Below, piece after piece: positions 34,825 through 43,370 of a stretch of 64,000 nt of DNA (the first letter of the stretch is position 1; every line of letters begins with the position of its first letter). Origin of the DNA: Keratinibaculum paraultunense (GTDB lineage: Bacteria; Bacillota; Clostridia; Tissierellales; Tepidimicrobiaceae). Location: NCBI RefSeq assembly GCF_016767175.1, contig NZ_CP068564.1, positions 1,426,001 to 1,490,000 on the forward strand. Reading direction: 5' to 3'. The notes below the pieces were generated by a model. The model did not search any database, had not been told where the DNA came from, and saw nothing but the letters and a program-made list of their open reading frames with translations. The position numbers were made by a program, and so were the translations under genes.

Positions 34825-36706
34825 TCTTCTTATTATATATTAATAAGGAAATAAGATAATGAATCATATACACGAATGTAATCATTCCAGTATCGTTTAA
34901 CAAAAATCCTATAATACTAGTCAATAATATAATATAGATTTCCCTATCCAAAATAAAATTCTCCCATTTCAATAATTTAACTAAAGTATAAATTTGGCAA
35001 GGAATAACAATTATAAATGGAGGTGTTAAAGTAAGTTTTATTAATTCTTTTGCCTTCACTTTAAACATATCTTTAAATTCACTAAATCCAAAATTTTTAA
35101 TTCTTATTATAAAATTAATAGCATGACTTTTATCACCACTATAATAATCAAAGTACATATTTATTCCAAATATCAATGCACCTATAAGAATCAATAGTAT
35201 TATATTATGAACATTGAAATCCTTATTTAACAAATCCACATATATTACTATCAAAAATAATGCTGCAGAAGTTATAAAACCTCCGGTATTTGCACCATAA
35301 TTTGCAGACAAGGCTATCATGTTCGTCAAAAAAAACAATATACATATTGTATAATCTAACAATTTATTTGGCAACAATTCTTTAATGTAATAATAACTTA
35401 TTACAGAAGTAGCTAATAAAACCCCCATTATTCCATTATTAAATCCATAATATCTTGCACCATAAAATAAGTTATTAAATCCTATATAGGAATTATATAT
35501 AAGCTTTGGATAAAAAAATATTCCCATTAAAATCATTCCATAGGTCAAAGTTGAAAATAATCCTATAATATTTATATCATTATTTATCATATGTACAGTT
35601 ATGATATATGTGATTGATAAATTCATAAACAAGTATAATAATATATTTATATGAAGATTGGATAATCCCATAAGTAAAGATACAAATATATTTATTATTA
35701 CAAAACTATTATATATATTTATATCCTTAAGTTTATTCCATTTATTTTTAAATATAAAGTATGCAGTATAGCCTTGTAAAGAATATACTATACCATGAAA
35801 TATTGAAGCAATCCAGAGCATATTTATAGTCTTTTTAAATAATATTTTTGCTAAATTTAATGGATCATTTTTTGGAGTTATTTTTATTGGATTTCCTATA
35901 GCTTTCGAAATATCTATACCATTATTATGAAGCAGATTTGCATATATATCTTCTACAGTTATAATTCCTTCCCTTTTAGTGGAAGATGAAGTTAACAGTC
36001 CTTTGTTAGTGCCATTAATATATATTACAGGAGTCAAATTATTATTAAGTATATACTTCATATTTGGTGATACACTTCTTGAAATGACTATAATATTATG
36101 TTGCTTAAATTGTTTAACATACTCTTTTAATATCTCTTTTCTATTATAAATATTTTCTATATTATAGGACAATACTAATATATCGGATTTAGATAAATGA
36201 GTATTTGTTTTTTCTTCAAGCCATTTCGTATCATATTTTATCTGTATTTCTCCAGATTTAATATTTCCTTTTTTGTTGGCAGCTATTATAGCAGAAGAAT
36301 CATCTCCTATATAGGATACACCTTTTTTCCCCATTTTTTCTCCTAACATATTCACTTCTACATTATTATTCCTTTTATACAAATCCTCTAACATATCTTC
36401 AAATCCTATTACACGAATAGTTCCATCTGGCTTTTTACAAAGCCCTTTATAATTTTCAGATTTTACACCTACTTTTCTTCCTGTGGCAATAGAAAAATAA
36501 AGGCTTTCATCTCCATAGGGTTTTCTCATCTTTATATTCATAAATCCTATCCCAAAATTATCCATATCGAATATAAATTCTATATCTTCCATACTTAGTT
36601 CATCTACCAATATAAGTATAGCCTTATTTTCGTCAGCATAAGAAATATTATGAAAAGAAAAAATAATTATAAATGCTAATATTAAAATTATTCTGCTTTT
36701 TTTCAT
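34808..36706 (-). CDS. Uncharacterised membrane protein with an extracellular AlkP-like domain
   Basis: A 632-residue protein with a signal peptide (cleavage near ISYA, residue 25). The extracellular region to about 290 starts AILILVDELSMEDI, similar to the metal-binding strand of alkaline-phosphatase/phosphoglycerate-mutase-like enzymes; it also holds IATGRKVGVKSENYKG and VISRSVSPN. About ten membrane helices follow, with a loop GARYYGFNNGIMGVLL. I do not recognise a named family. Whether all metal ligands are present cannot be decided by eye. It is the last gene of a set with a 74-residue membrane protein and an XRE-TPR regulator. A role in envelope polymer or lipid chemistry is a guess. 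Confidence 0.6.
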   Translation of the reverse strand: MKKSRIILILAFIIIFSFHNISYADENKAILILVDELSMEDIEFIFDMDNFGIGFMNIKMRKPYGDESLYFSIATGRKVGVKSENYKGLCKKPDGTIRVIGFEDMLEDLYKRNNNVEVNMLGEKMGKKGVSYIGDDSSAIIAANKKGNIKSGEIQIKYDTKWLEEKTNTHLSKSDILVLSYNIENIYNRKEILKEYVKQFKQHNIIVISRSVSPNMKYILNNNLTPVIYINGTNKGLLTSSSTKREGIITVEDIYANLLHNNGIDISKAIGNPIKITPKNDPLNLAKILFKKTINMLWIASIFHGIVYSLQGYTAYFIFKNKWNKLKDINIYNSFVIINIFVSLLMGLSNLHINILLYLFMNLSITYIITVHMINNDINIIGLFSTLTYGMILMGIFFYPKLIYNSYIGFNNLFYGARYYGFNNGIMGVLLATSVISYYYIKELLPNKLLDYTICILFFLTNMIALSANYGANTGGFITSAALFLIVIYVDLLNKDFNVHNIILLILIGALIFGINMYFDYYSGDKSHAINFIIRIKNFGFSEFKDMFKVKAKELIKLTLTPPFIIVIPCQIYTLVKLLKWENFILDREIYIILLTSIIGFLLNDTGMITFVYMIHYLISLLIYNKKTKPVN

Positions 36707-36718
36707 ATAGACACCCTT

Positions 36719-36943
36719 TTAATATATGATATAACTAACTATACAAAGTACCCCTAATACAACTGAAAACACTCCTAATAATGTCCTGTATTTAACTATT
36801 ACATTATCTTCATTTATCTCAATTTCTTCAACAATCCTTTTATTATTCACACTTTTAATACAATATCTTTGACCTAATATTAATATAAATCCTAATATTA
36901 AAAATAAAAAACCCAGCATTAACAATATCAGCACCTCATTCAC
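36719..36943 (-). CDS. Small membrane protein, unknown function
   Basis: A 74-residue protein with two hydrophobic helices (about residues 4-24 and 52-73) joined by a charged loop containing NNKRIVEEIEINEDNVIVKY. It starts 2 bp after the regulator gene stop and ends 12 bp before the large AlkP-like membrane protein gene, so it is almost certainly part of the same transcript. No family recognised; a small accessory subunit is plausible. Confidence 0.65.
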   Translation of the reverse strand: MNEVLILLMLGFLFLILGFILILGQRYCIKSVNNKRIVEEIEINEDNVIVKYRTLLGVFSVVLGVLCIVSYIIY

Positions 36944-36945
36944 AA

Positions 36946-37677
36946 TTATTTTTCCATCTTTTGAATCAATCCTAATACCCTTTCATCTTTAAACATTATA
37001 TTATTTATGATGCTTTTAGCTATTTGAAACTGTCCTAATTTATAGTAGGAAAGTGCTTTATAAAAAAGTAAATTATCATCTTTTCCAAATAAACCTGCTA
37101 AATTATAATATACAATTGCCATATCATAATTTAAATCCATAAAATAAGCCTTCCCCATATGTATATATACATCTTTCATTTTTTTCTTGTCTTTAATTTT
37201 AGAATAATATAATAAACTCTTAGAAAAATGAGTTATAGCACAACTATAAAGTCCATCCTTATAAAGAAGTTTTCCCTTTTTTTCCAATGCAATAGCTAAT
37301 ATATCCTTTAGCTCATATTTATTTGATAAATATATTATTTTATATAATTCTCTATAGTTTTCAATTTTGTTGTTCTTATTTTCATTCTTTATACGGCTTA
37401 ACCAATCTAAACAGTTATCTCTGGCTAAATCTTTTTCGTTTTTCACAAAGTAAGAAGCAGTTAAATTTAATTCTATGCCCATTTCTCTTGCTCTCTTATT
37501 TAAAGTATCTGCCAAATAAGTTGCATTTATTATACTTATAGGTCTCTTACCATTTTCAAACATAGATATATAATTCTTAGACATGTTTTTCCCCGCTAAA
37601 TCTTCCTGTGTTAATCCTAACTCCTTTCTGAGGTTTTTGAGCCTTTGTCCTGGCTTTAAAATGGTGAATTTATCCAT
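36946..37677 (-). CDS. XRE-family regulator with C-terminal TPR repeats
   Basis: A 243-residue protein. The N-terminal helix-turn-helix (about 10-65) reads GQRLKNLRKELGLTQEDLAG followed by MSKNYISMFENGKRPIS. The remainder is helical with tetratricopeptide-like repeats (for example residues 120-150 and 160-195: YKDGLYSCAITHFSKSLLYY and MDLNYDMAIVYYNLAGLF). This architecture resembles peptide-sensing RRNPP regulators, although no signal-peptide gene was found here. It heads a three-gene set and probably controls the two membrane proteins downstream. Confidence 0.8.
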   Translation of the reverse strand: MDKFTILKPGQRLKNLRKELGLTQEDLAGKNMSKNYISMFENGKRPISIINATYLADTLNKRAREMGIELNLTASYFVKNEKDLARDNCLDWLSRIKNENKNNKIENYRELYKIIYLSNKYELKDILAIALEKKGKLLYKDGLYSCAITHFSKSLLYYSKIKDKKKMKDVYIHMGKAYFMDLNYDMAIVYYNLAGLFGKDDNLLFYKALSYYKLGQFQIAKSIINNIMFKDERVLGLIQKMEK

Positions 37678-37710
37678 TTTGTTCCCTCCAAATTTATTTC
37701 AAAAAACCTT

Positions 37711-38559
37711 TCACAATAAAACTCTATTTACTTTTAATTTAGATCTTTTATATATCCAATTTATAATATCAAATATAATCTTATCTTTCCCATTTTCGTT
37801 TAAAATCTCATGATATAAATCATCATATATTTTTATTTCTTTATCTTTAGAAGAAATATTATTATACAAAAATATTGCTGTTTCTTTAGGTACTATCTTA
37901 TCCTTCTCCCCATGAGTTATTAAACATGGATACTTATATTTTCTTATGTTTTTCCTTATCCAATCTGGACCTTTTATTAAAAACTGAACATGAAAATTTA
38001 AAGTAGCCTCTTTTAACACCAAAGGATCCTTTTCATATTCCTCAATCATTCTAGCTACACTGCATATATCTTTTGATAGTGGATCTTTTATTTTCATTTT
38101 AGGTAAAAATATGTTTATAAATCTATATAGTTCCCCTTTTAAACCTTTAATTTGTGGATTTCTTTTTATAGCTGCACTAGAAAAAATCTGTCCTTCCAAT
38201 TTATCTGAACATTGGATGCCATATATACAATTTATAAATCCTCCCATACTATGCCCTAACATAAATAAAGGTACAGCAGGATATTCACTTTTAATTAAAT
38301 CCACCATTTCATCTGCATCTTTTACAAGCTCCATAAAATTTTCTATATATCCCTTTTCTGATTGACTTCTACCATGCCCACGTAAATCATATCTATATAC
38401 TCCTATATTTTCTTTTTTTAATCTACTAGCTATATAATCATACCTACTACAATGCTCTCCAAAGCCATGATTTATCAATACATTAGCTACTGGTTCTTTG
38501 GGAACATCTTTTATATAGAATAATTTAACTCCATCTCTACATTTTAAATAGTCCCCCAT
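37711..38559 (-). CDS. Monoacylglycerol-lipase-like alpha/beta hydrolase
   Basis: A 282-residue serine hydrolase. NHGFGEHCSRYDYIASRL (residues 29-46) is the HG motif of the monoglyceride lipase group. YDLRGHGRS follows, the nucleophile elbow is GHSMGG, the acid lies in THGEKDKIVP and the catalytic His in DDLYHEILNE. No signal peptide, so an intracellular lipase or lysophospholipase. It starts 10 bp downstream of addA, suggesting read-through from the addA transcript. A downstream terminator was not identified. Confidence 0.85.
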   Translation of the reverse strand: MGDYLKCRDGVKLFYIKDVPKEPVANVLINHGFGEHCSRYDYIASRLKKENIGVYRYDLRGHGRSQSEKGYIENFMELVKDADEMVDLIKSEYPAVPLFMLGHSMGGFINCIYGIQCSDKLEGQIFSSAAIKRNPQIKGLKGELYRFINIFLPKMKIKDPLSKDICSVARMIEEYEKDPLVLKEATLNFHVQFLIKGPDWIRKNIRKYKYPCLITHGEKDKIVPKETAIFLYNNISSKDKEIKIYDDLYHEILNENGKDKIIFDIINWIYKRSKLKVNRVLL

Positions 38560-38569
38560 TTGACTCCCC

Positions 38570-41500
38570 CTAATCCATATTACATATTACATCATATACA
38601 CAGTCTCCATTACAATTGTAATTTTTATCATAATTTTTTATAGCATTATTCTTTTTAACAAAATCTATGAAATTTTTCACTTCCTCATAATTTTTAATCA
38701 ATTCATGAGAATTAATATTTACATTCTCTAGTTCTCCTGTTTCCAATAACAGTATACTTGCTCTGTTTACTTTTATATTACTTATGTTTTGAAAAGCATA
38801 AGCATAAAGTTGTAATTGAGGTTTATAATATTCAATTAGCTCTTCCTTATTATCAACCCTATTAGTTTTAAAATCAAGTATTTCTGCTTTTCCATTTTTT
38901 ATATTTATCCTGTCTATTATACCATGAATATAAGTATCCTCAATTTTTATATAAAAATCCTTTTCTCTATACACATAGTCGTAATCTTCTCTATAATATT
39001 TTAGATAATTTTTTATATAAGACATAAGTTGGTCTTCCAATTCTCTATTATATAGTAATCCATAAGAACTTACTATATCTTTTAAAAGTTGATCAATTTT
39101 CACACCAGTCCTATAATGTTCACAAAATTCGTGAACTATTGTACCTCTAGTAGAAGGATCAATAATTCTTCCTGTATAAGCTTCTTCTTTCGATGTGAAA
39201 TATAGGGTTTCTACAGGAAATCTATTATAATGTTTTAGAAAAAATAATTTCTTACAGTATCTAAAATCTAAATACTGAGATACACTAAAACTGTTAAAAA
39301 CTTTATAGGCATACCCAGGTATATCTACCAACAAAGGTACAACTTTAGTATTAGCACCAGAAAATTTTCGATTAAATATTTCTTGTTTTATTAGTTTTAT
39401 CTTTGCTTTTTCTTCTTTAGCATTAGTATCCACACTATCTATATAAATTACTTTATCCTCATCTAAATGATCCTTTATAATCTTTTTAAATCCTCTTTCT
39501 TGTCCTTGATTTCCTATTATTAGTTTTTCTTTAGCTCTAGTCATAGCTACATATAGAATTCGTTTGTTTTCTTCCTCTTCTTTTTCTTTTAGCTCATTTC
39601 TTATAATATCATACAGAGGAGATTTATCACTATGCTTTATTCCAATACCTTTTTCCTTATTGAATAAAATAGATGGTTGATTATAATTAAATCCCCTAGC
39701 CATTTGAGGTATTATTACTACAGGAAACTGTAACCCTTTAGATTTATGTATAGTCATAATCTTGACTACATTAGCTTCCTCAGATTGAATTTTTCCTTGA
39801 GATTCATCTTTATGTCTTATATTCTCAATATAGTCTATAAAATCCTCTAAAGAGCTGAAATGTTTTATATCAAATTCTCTAGCTATATCTAAAAATTTAT
39901 AAATATTTGATAAAGCTTGTTTTCCCCCTTTTTGTAGTAAAAGAGTTTCTAAAAAATAAGTACCATCCACTAACTCCTTTGTTATAGATTCAACTCCACA
40001 TAAATCTTTTTTTGCAATCAATCTATTTAACAGTCTATTAGCTTCTATTAGTTTTCTTTTTTGTTCTTTATCTATATAAGGAATATCTTTAGTCATGGTA
40101 TCTAGTAAGTTTTTTTCATTATGTCTTAACAACCAATATATAGTCTTATCAGAAATACCTATCATAGGACTTCTTAAAAAACCTATATAAGCTATTGTAT
40201 CATAGCGATTGGATATAGCTTTTAGTCCATTTAACACATCTATTATTTCTTGACTTTCATAAAAACCCTTGCCTCCAACATTATAATAAGGTATTCCATA
40301 TTCCCTTAATGCTTCTTCATATATATGATCTATGGTTGTAGCTCTAAACAATAAAGCAAAATCACCGTAATTAAATTCTCCGTTTTTTACCAGTTCCTTA
40401 ATTCTACTAGCTATTAACCTGCTCTCCACATAGGCATTATATTGACTGGAATTTACATTGGGAAGAACATCTATATCTTTTTTTTCTAATATTTCCACAT
40501 CAATATCATTATTTGATCTATGTTGTGACTCTAATGCATCATATTTGTCCCCCATAAGTTTTCCAAATAGAGAATTTAAAAAGTCCAATATAGTATCAAA
40601 TGATCTAAAATTTTTATCTAATGTAATTGGTTTTTGATTGGATACCTTTTCTATATCTTCCATTACATCATAAAACACCTGCAAATCTGCTCCTCTAAAT
40701 CCATATATGGACTGTTTAGGATCTCCTACTATGAATAAATTAGAACAATCTAATAAACTGTCTTTAGAACACAACTTATAAAATATATTTTTTTGTAACT
40801 CATTGGTATCTTGAAATTCATCTATCATTATGTATTTAAATCTATTTTGATATTTTTTCTTTATAGATTCATCTTCTAATAATCTTAAAGTTAAAATCTG
40901 TAAATCATCATAATCTAATGCAGCAAGTTCATCTTTTCTATTGGTATATTCTTCATCTATTTGTATTATCAAGTCCATCAAAGCATCATAAGTCCATCTA
41001 TATTCTATTTCCCTAATCATAAGAGCATGATCTATTGCTCTCTTTAACTCATCTATTTTATCTTTTTCCTTAGAATTAGTTCCAATATTATCATACAAAT
41101 ACTCTAAAATGGGGATAAGTTCTTCTTCTGTATATGAATCTTCGTAAAATTTAATCCATATATGGTCATCTTTAAGCTTATATATCTTAGAATTCTTCCT
41201 TGATTTACTCATCAAATACAAGAATGTTTCCTTAATATAATAGATGTTATCTTTGTCTATCTTAAACTCATCTATAGTATCAAGGGTCATCTTTTTTACC
41301 TCTTGTAATGTATATCCAACAGTACGTATTTTATAATACAGGCTTTTTATATCATTTGCTATCCAATTTAAATCATCTCTGTCAAACAACCTAACTAAAT
41401 TATATATTTTTTCATCTCTTTCAATTCCCTTTAATAATATATCCTGTATAACTTCTTCTAATAATTGATCTCCTTCGTCATCATCTAAAACCGTAAACAT

Positions 41501-41857
41501 AGGATCTATTCCTAATTTTAGTGCATTCTCCCTGAGTATATTCCCACAAAAACTATGGATAGTGGATATATTAGCCTTTTCCATATCTCTATAAAATCTA
41601 TTCCATTTTTCATTCTGAGGAATCCTATTTTTTATCTCCTTACGAATTCTTTCTTTCATCTCTTGAGTAGCTTTTTTAGTAAAAGTTATAGCAACTATAG
41701 ATTCTATTTCTTTACCTTTTTCTAAATCCCCATTTTCTAAAATATAAATATATCTTTCAGTAAGTACTTTAGTCTTACCTGTTCCAGCTCCTGCATTTAC
41801 AGATACATTTTTATCTATGGTTTTGATAGCTTTGTCTTGGGCATGAGTATTTTTCAT
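38570..41857 (-). CDS. addA: AddA, ATP-dependent helicase/nuclease subunit A
   Basis: A roughly 1095-residue UvrD-type helicase with a C-terminal RecB-family nuclease. I take ATG 41857 as the start, 5 bases after AAGGTG; an ATG one codon upstream is also possible. Walker A is AGAGTGKT (22-29); IMIDEFQDTN is motif II, and later helicase motifs include VGDPKQSIYGFRGAD and MTIHKSKGLQFP. The nuclease domain holds HGIIDRI, ILDFKTNR and LQLYAYA. With AddB it processes double-strand breaks for recombination. addB lies farther upstream, separated by an unrelated gene. Confidence 0.93.
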   Translation of the reverse strand: MKNTHAQDKAIKTIDKNVSVNAGAGTGKTKVLTERYIYILENGDLEKGKEIESIVAITFTKKATQEMKERIRKEIKNRIPQNEKWNRFYRDMEKANISTIHSFCGNILRENALKLGIDPMFTVLDDDEGDQLLEEVIQDILLKGIERDEKIYNLVRLFDRDDLNWIANDIKSLYYKIRTVGYTLQEVKKMTLDTIDEFKIDKDNIYYIKETFLYLMSKSRKNSKIYKLKDDHIWIKFYEDSYTEEELIPILEYLYDNIGTNSKEKDKIDELKRAIDHALMIREIEYRWTYDALMDLIIQIDEEYTNRKDELAALDYDDLQILTLRLLEDESIKKKYQNRFKYIMIDEFQDTNELQKNIFYKLCSKDSLLDCSNLFIVGDPKQSIYGFRGADLQVFYDVMEDIEKVSNQKPITLDKNFRSFDTILDFLNSLFGKLMGDKYDALESQHRSNNDIDVEILEKKDIDVLPNVNSSQYNAYVESRLIASRIKELVKNGEFNYGDFALLFRATTIDHIYEEALREYGIPYYNVGGKGFYESQEIIDVLNGLKAISNRYDTIAYIGFLRSPMIGISDKTIYWLLRHNEKNLLDTMTKDIPYIDKEQKRKLIEANRLLNRLIAKKDLCGVESITKELVDGTYFLETLLLQKGGKQALSNIYKFLDIAREFDIKHFSSLEDFIDYIENIRHKDESQGKIQSEEANVVKIMTIHKSKGLQFPVVIIPQMARGFNYNQPSILFNKEKGIGIKHSDKSPLYDIIRNELKEKEEEENKRILYVAMTRAKEKLIIGNQGQERGFKKIIKDHLDEDKVIYIDSVDTNAKEEKAKIKLIKQEIFNRKFSGANTKVVPLLVDIPGYAYKVFNSFSVSQYLDFRYCKKLFFLKHYNRFPVETLYFTSKEEAYTGRIIDPSTRGTIVHEFCEHYRTGVKIDQLLKDIVSSYGLLYNRELEDQLMSYIKNYLKYYREDYDYVYREKDFYIKIEDTYIHGIIDRINIKNGKAEILDFKTNRVDNKEELIEYYKPQLQLYAYAFQNISNIKVNRASILLLETGELENVNINSHELIKNYEEVKNFIDFVKKNNAIKNYDKNYNCNGDCVYDVICNMD

Positions 41858-41956
41858 CATTTCACCTTCTTTACTATAAAGTACCATATTTATATATTAT
41901 AATAATGACCTTTAGTTTACAAGGTAAAACAATTATAAATAATGTTACATTCCATC

Positions 41957-41984
41957 AAAAAAACAAGCAGGTATTTCTACCTGT
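41957..41984 (-). terminator. Terminator after the double-cubane protein gene
   Basis: On the minus strand CAGGTA (41983-41978), loop GAAA, TACCTG (41973-41968) is followed by CTTGTTTTTTT. It lies between the 42029 gene and addA and implies that addA has its own promoter. Confidence 0.75.
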
Positions 41985-42028
41985 TCGCTTAATTACATTA
42001 TACTTTTTTATTCAAATTCTTTTTATAT

Positions 42029-43177
42029 TTATAACATCTCTAAAAGAGCATTTATCCTTGTATTCATTTGCCCCATATCCAATTCTGAATAATCGGTTTC
42101 TATATATAGATAAGGTTTATGCTTTTTTTCAGTGACAAATTTTTTAACGTTGTAAGCTTCTACATTAAAAGTATGACAAGCCTGAAGAACTACTTCTATT
42201 ACCCCATCTATCTGATATTCATCTATCATTTCATCTAAAGCTTCAAATCTTCTTGGATTTGGTGTCATTACAGAGCAACTTACATTTAAATACTTTTCTG
42301 TTAAGGCATCTATAGGATCTATAGTTTCATCTACTAATGTCATCTTTTCTCTAACACCACTACAATTCTCAAAAGCTACTATATCAGCACCGGACTCTTC
42401 AATGGTTTTTAGTACTTTGTTTCTTACACCATTTACTGGACAGCCTGTAATAAGTATTCTTGGTCTATTAGATTTAGTACTTTTTAACTCTTTTTCATAT
42501 TTCTCTTTTAATTCCTTTGTTCGTTTTGATATAAAATCACATTGAGATTTTCTATCAAATTGAAATCCTAAAGCCTCTATTGTTTCATTTATTTCACAAC
42601 CAGATATAGGCGATGGATTTAATTTTCCTAATTCATAAAAATCCATTAGAATTTTTCTTTCTCTATTTCTCTCCTTTATCTCTTCTCTTAAAATATCTTC
42701 AGTAATTTCTACATTAAATGTTTTTTCTAATACTTCCTTGAGCCTTAATAATTCCTCTCTCCAGTATACAAAAGCATGATCCATATCTTGTCCTTGAGGT
42801 AAGTGCATAACATGAATGGGCTTTATCTCATTTAATAATTCATACATTTTTTTCTTCCCATCACAAGTTGTTTCTCCCACTAATAAATCTGCAAAATAAA
42901 AGTATGGACATTGTTCAGATATTGCAAATCCATAGCTAGATTTTATTAAAGGACAAAGATTTTTAGGTAAATGCCTTTCTGCATAATGTATTGGTTCATC
43001 TGATGTGCCACATAAACTAACAGCTACAGCTCCTGCAGCATGAATAAGCTCTATAGGTGTATATGTACAAAAAATTCCCACAACAGGAACTCCTTTTTCT
43101 TTTAAAGCTTTTACCTTCAAAAAACCTTCTCTTCTAGCTTCTTCATAGTTTTCAAAATTTTCCGGTAAAGTTACCAT
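42029..43177 (-). CDS. Double-cubane cluster protein (2-hydroxyacyl-CoA dehydratase D-component family)
   Basis: A 382-residue protein of the HgdB/FldC/YjiM superfamily. I choose ATG 43177 (MVTLPENF), 6 bases after GGAGGTG; a GTG at 43186 overlaps the ribosome site. Cysteines in GIFCTYTPIELIHAAG, SLCGTSDEP, NLCPLIKSSYG, EQCPYFYFAD, TGCPVNGVR, ENCSGVREK and LQACHTFNVE could bind iron-sulfur clusters. A single-subunit form with no acyl-CoA transferase or second dehydratase subunit fits the double-cubane reductases, which reduce small substrates at low potential. The usual ATP-dependent activator gene is not adjacent. It sits oddly between addA and addB. Confidence 0.82.
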   Translation of the reverse strand: MVTLPENFENYEEARREGFLKVKALKEKGVPVVGIFCTYTPIELIHAAGAVAVSLCGTSDEPIHYAERHLPKNLCPLIKSSYGFAISEQCPYFYFADLLVGETTCDGKKKMYELLNEIKPIHVMHLPQGQDMDHAFVYWREELLRLKEVLEKTFNVEITEDILREEIKERNRERKILMDFYELGKLNPSPISGCEINETIEALGFQFDRKSQCDFISKRTKELKEKYEKELKSTKSNRPRILITGCPVNGVRNKVLKTIEESGADIVAFENCSGVREKMTLVDETIDPIDALTEKYLNVSCSVMTPNPRRFEALDEMIDEYQIDGVIEVVLQACHTFNVEAYNVKKFVTEKKHKPYLYIETDYSELDMGQMNTRINALLEML

Positions 43178-43296
43178 ATTTACCACCTCCTTGAATCTAT
43201 CTTATAATTATATAAGAATTATTAGGTAATAATCCAATAGAATGTCTTTATATAAAATTTTATTCTATAGATAGTATTTATATTGTTATTTTGAGC

Positions 43297-43340
43297 AAAA
43301 ACAAATAAGTGATAAAATTTTACTTTTATCACTTATTTGC
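43297..43340 (-). terminator. Terminator downstream of addB
   Basis: Perfect 16-bp arms CAAATAAGTGATAAAA (43302-43317) and TTTTATCACTTATTTG (43324-43339) surround a 6-base loop; on the minus strand the hairpin is followed by TTTTTGC. It lies 31 bp past the addB stop. Confidence 0.75.
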
Positions 43341-43370
43341 AGCCTTTTATTTAATTAATATTGTAATGTA

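Noticed and set aside
42029-43177. 2-hydroxyglutaryl-CoA dehydratase pathway
   Set aside because: Only one subunit is present, and no CoA transferase, activator or second subunit is nearby, so a dehydratase operon is not supported.
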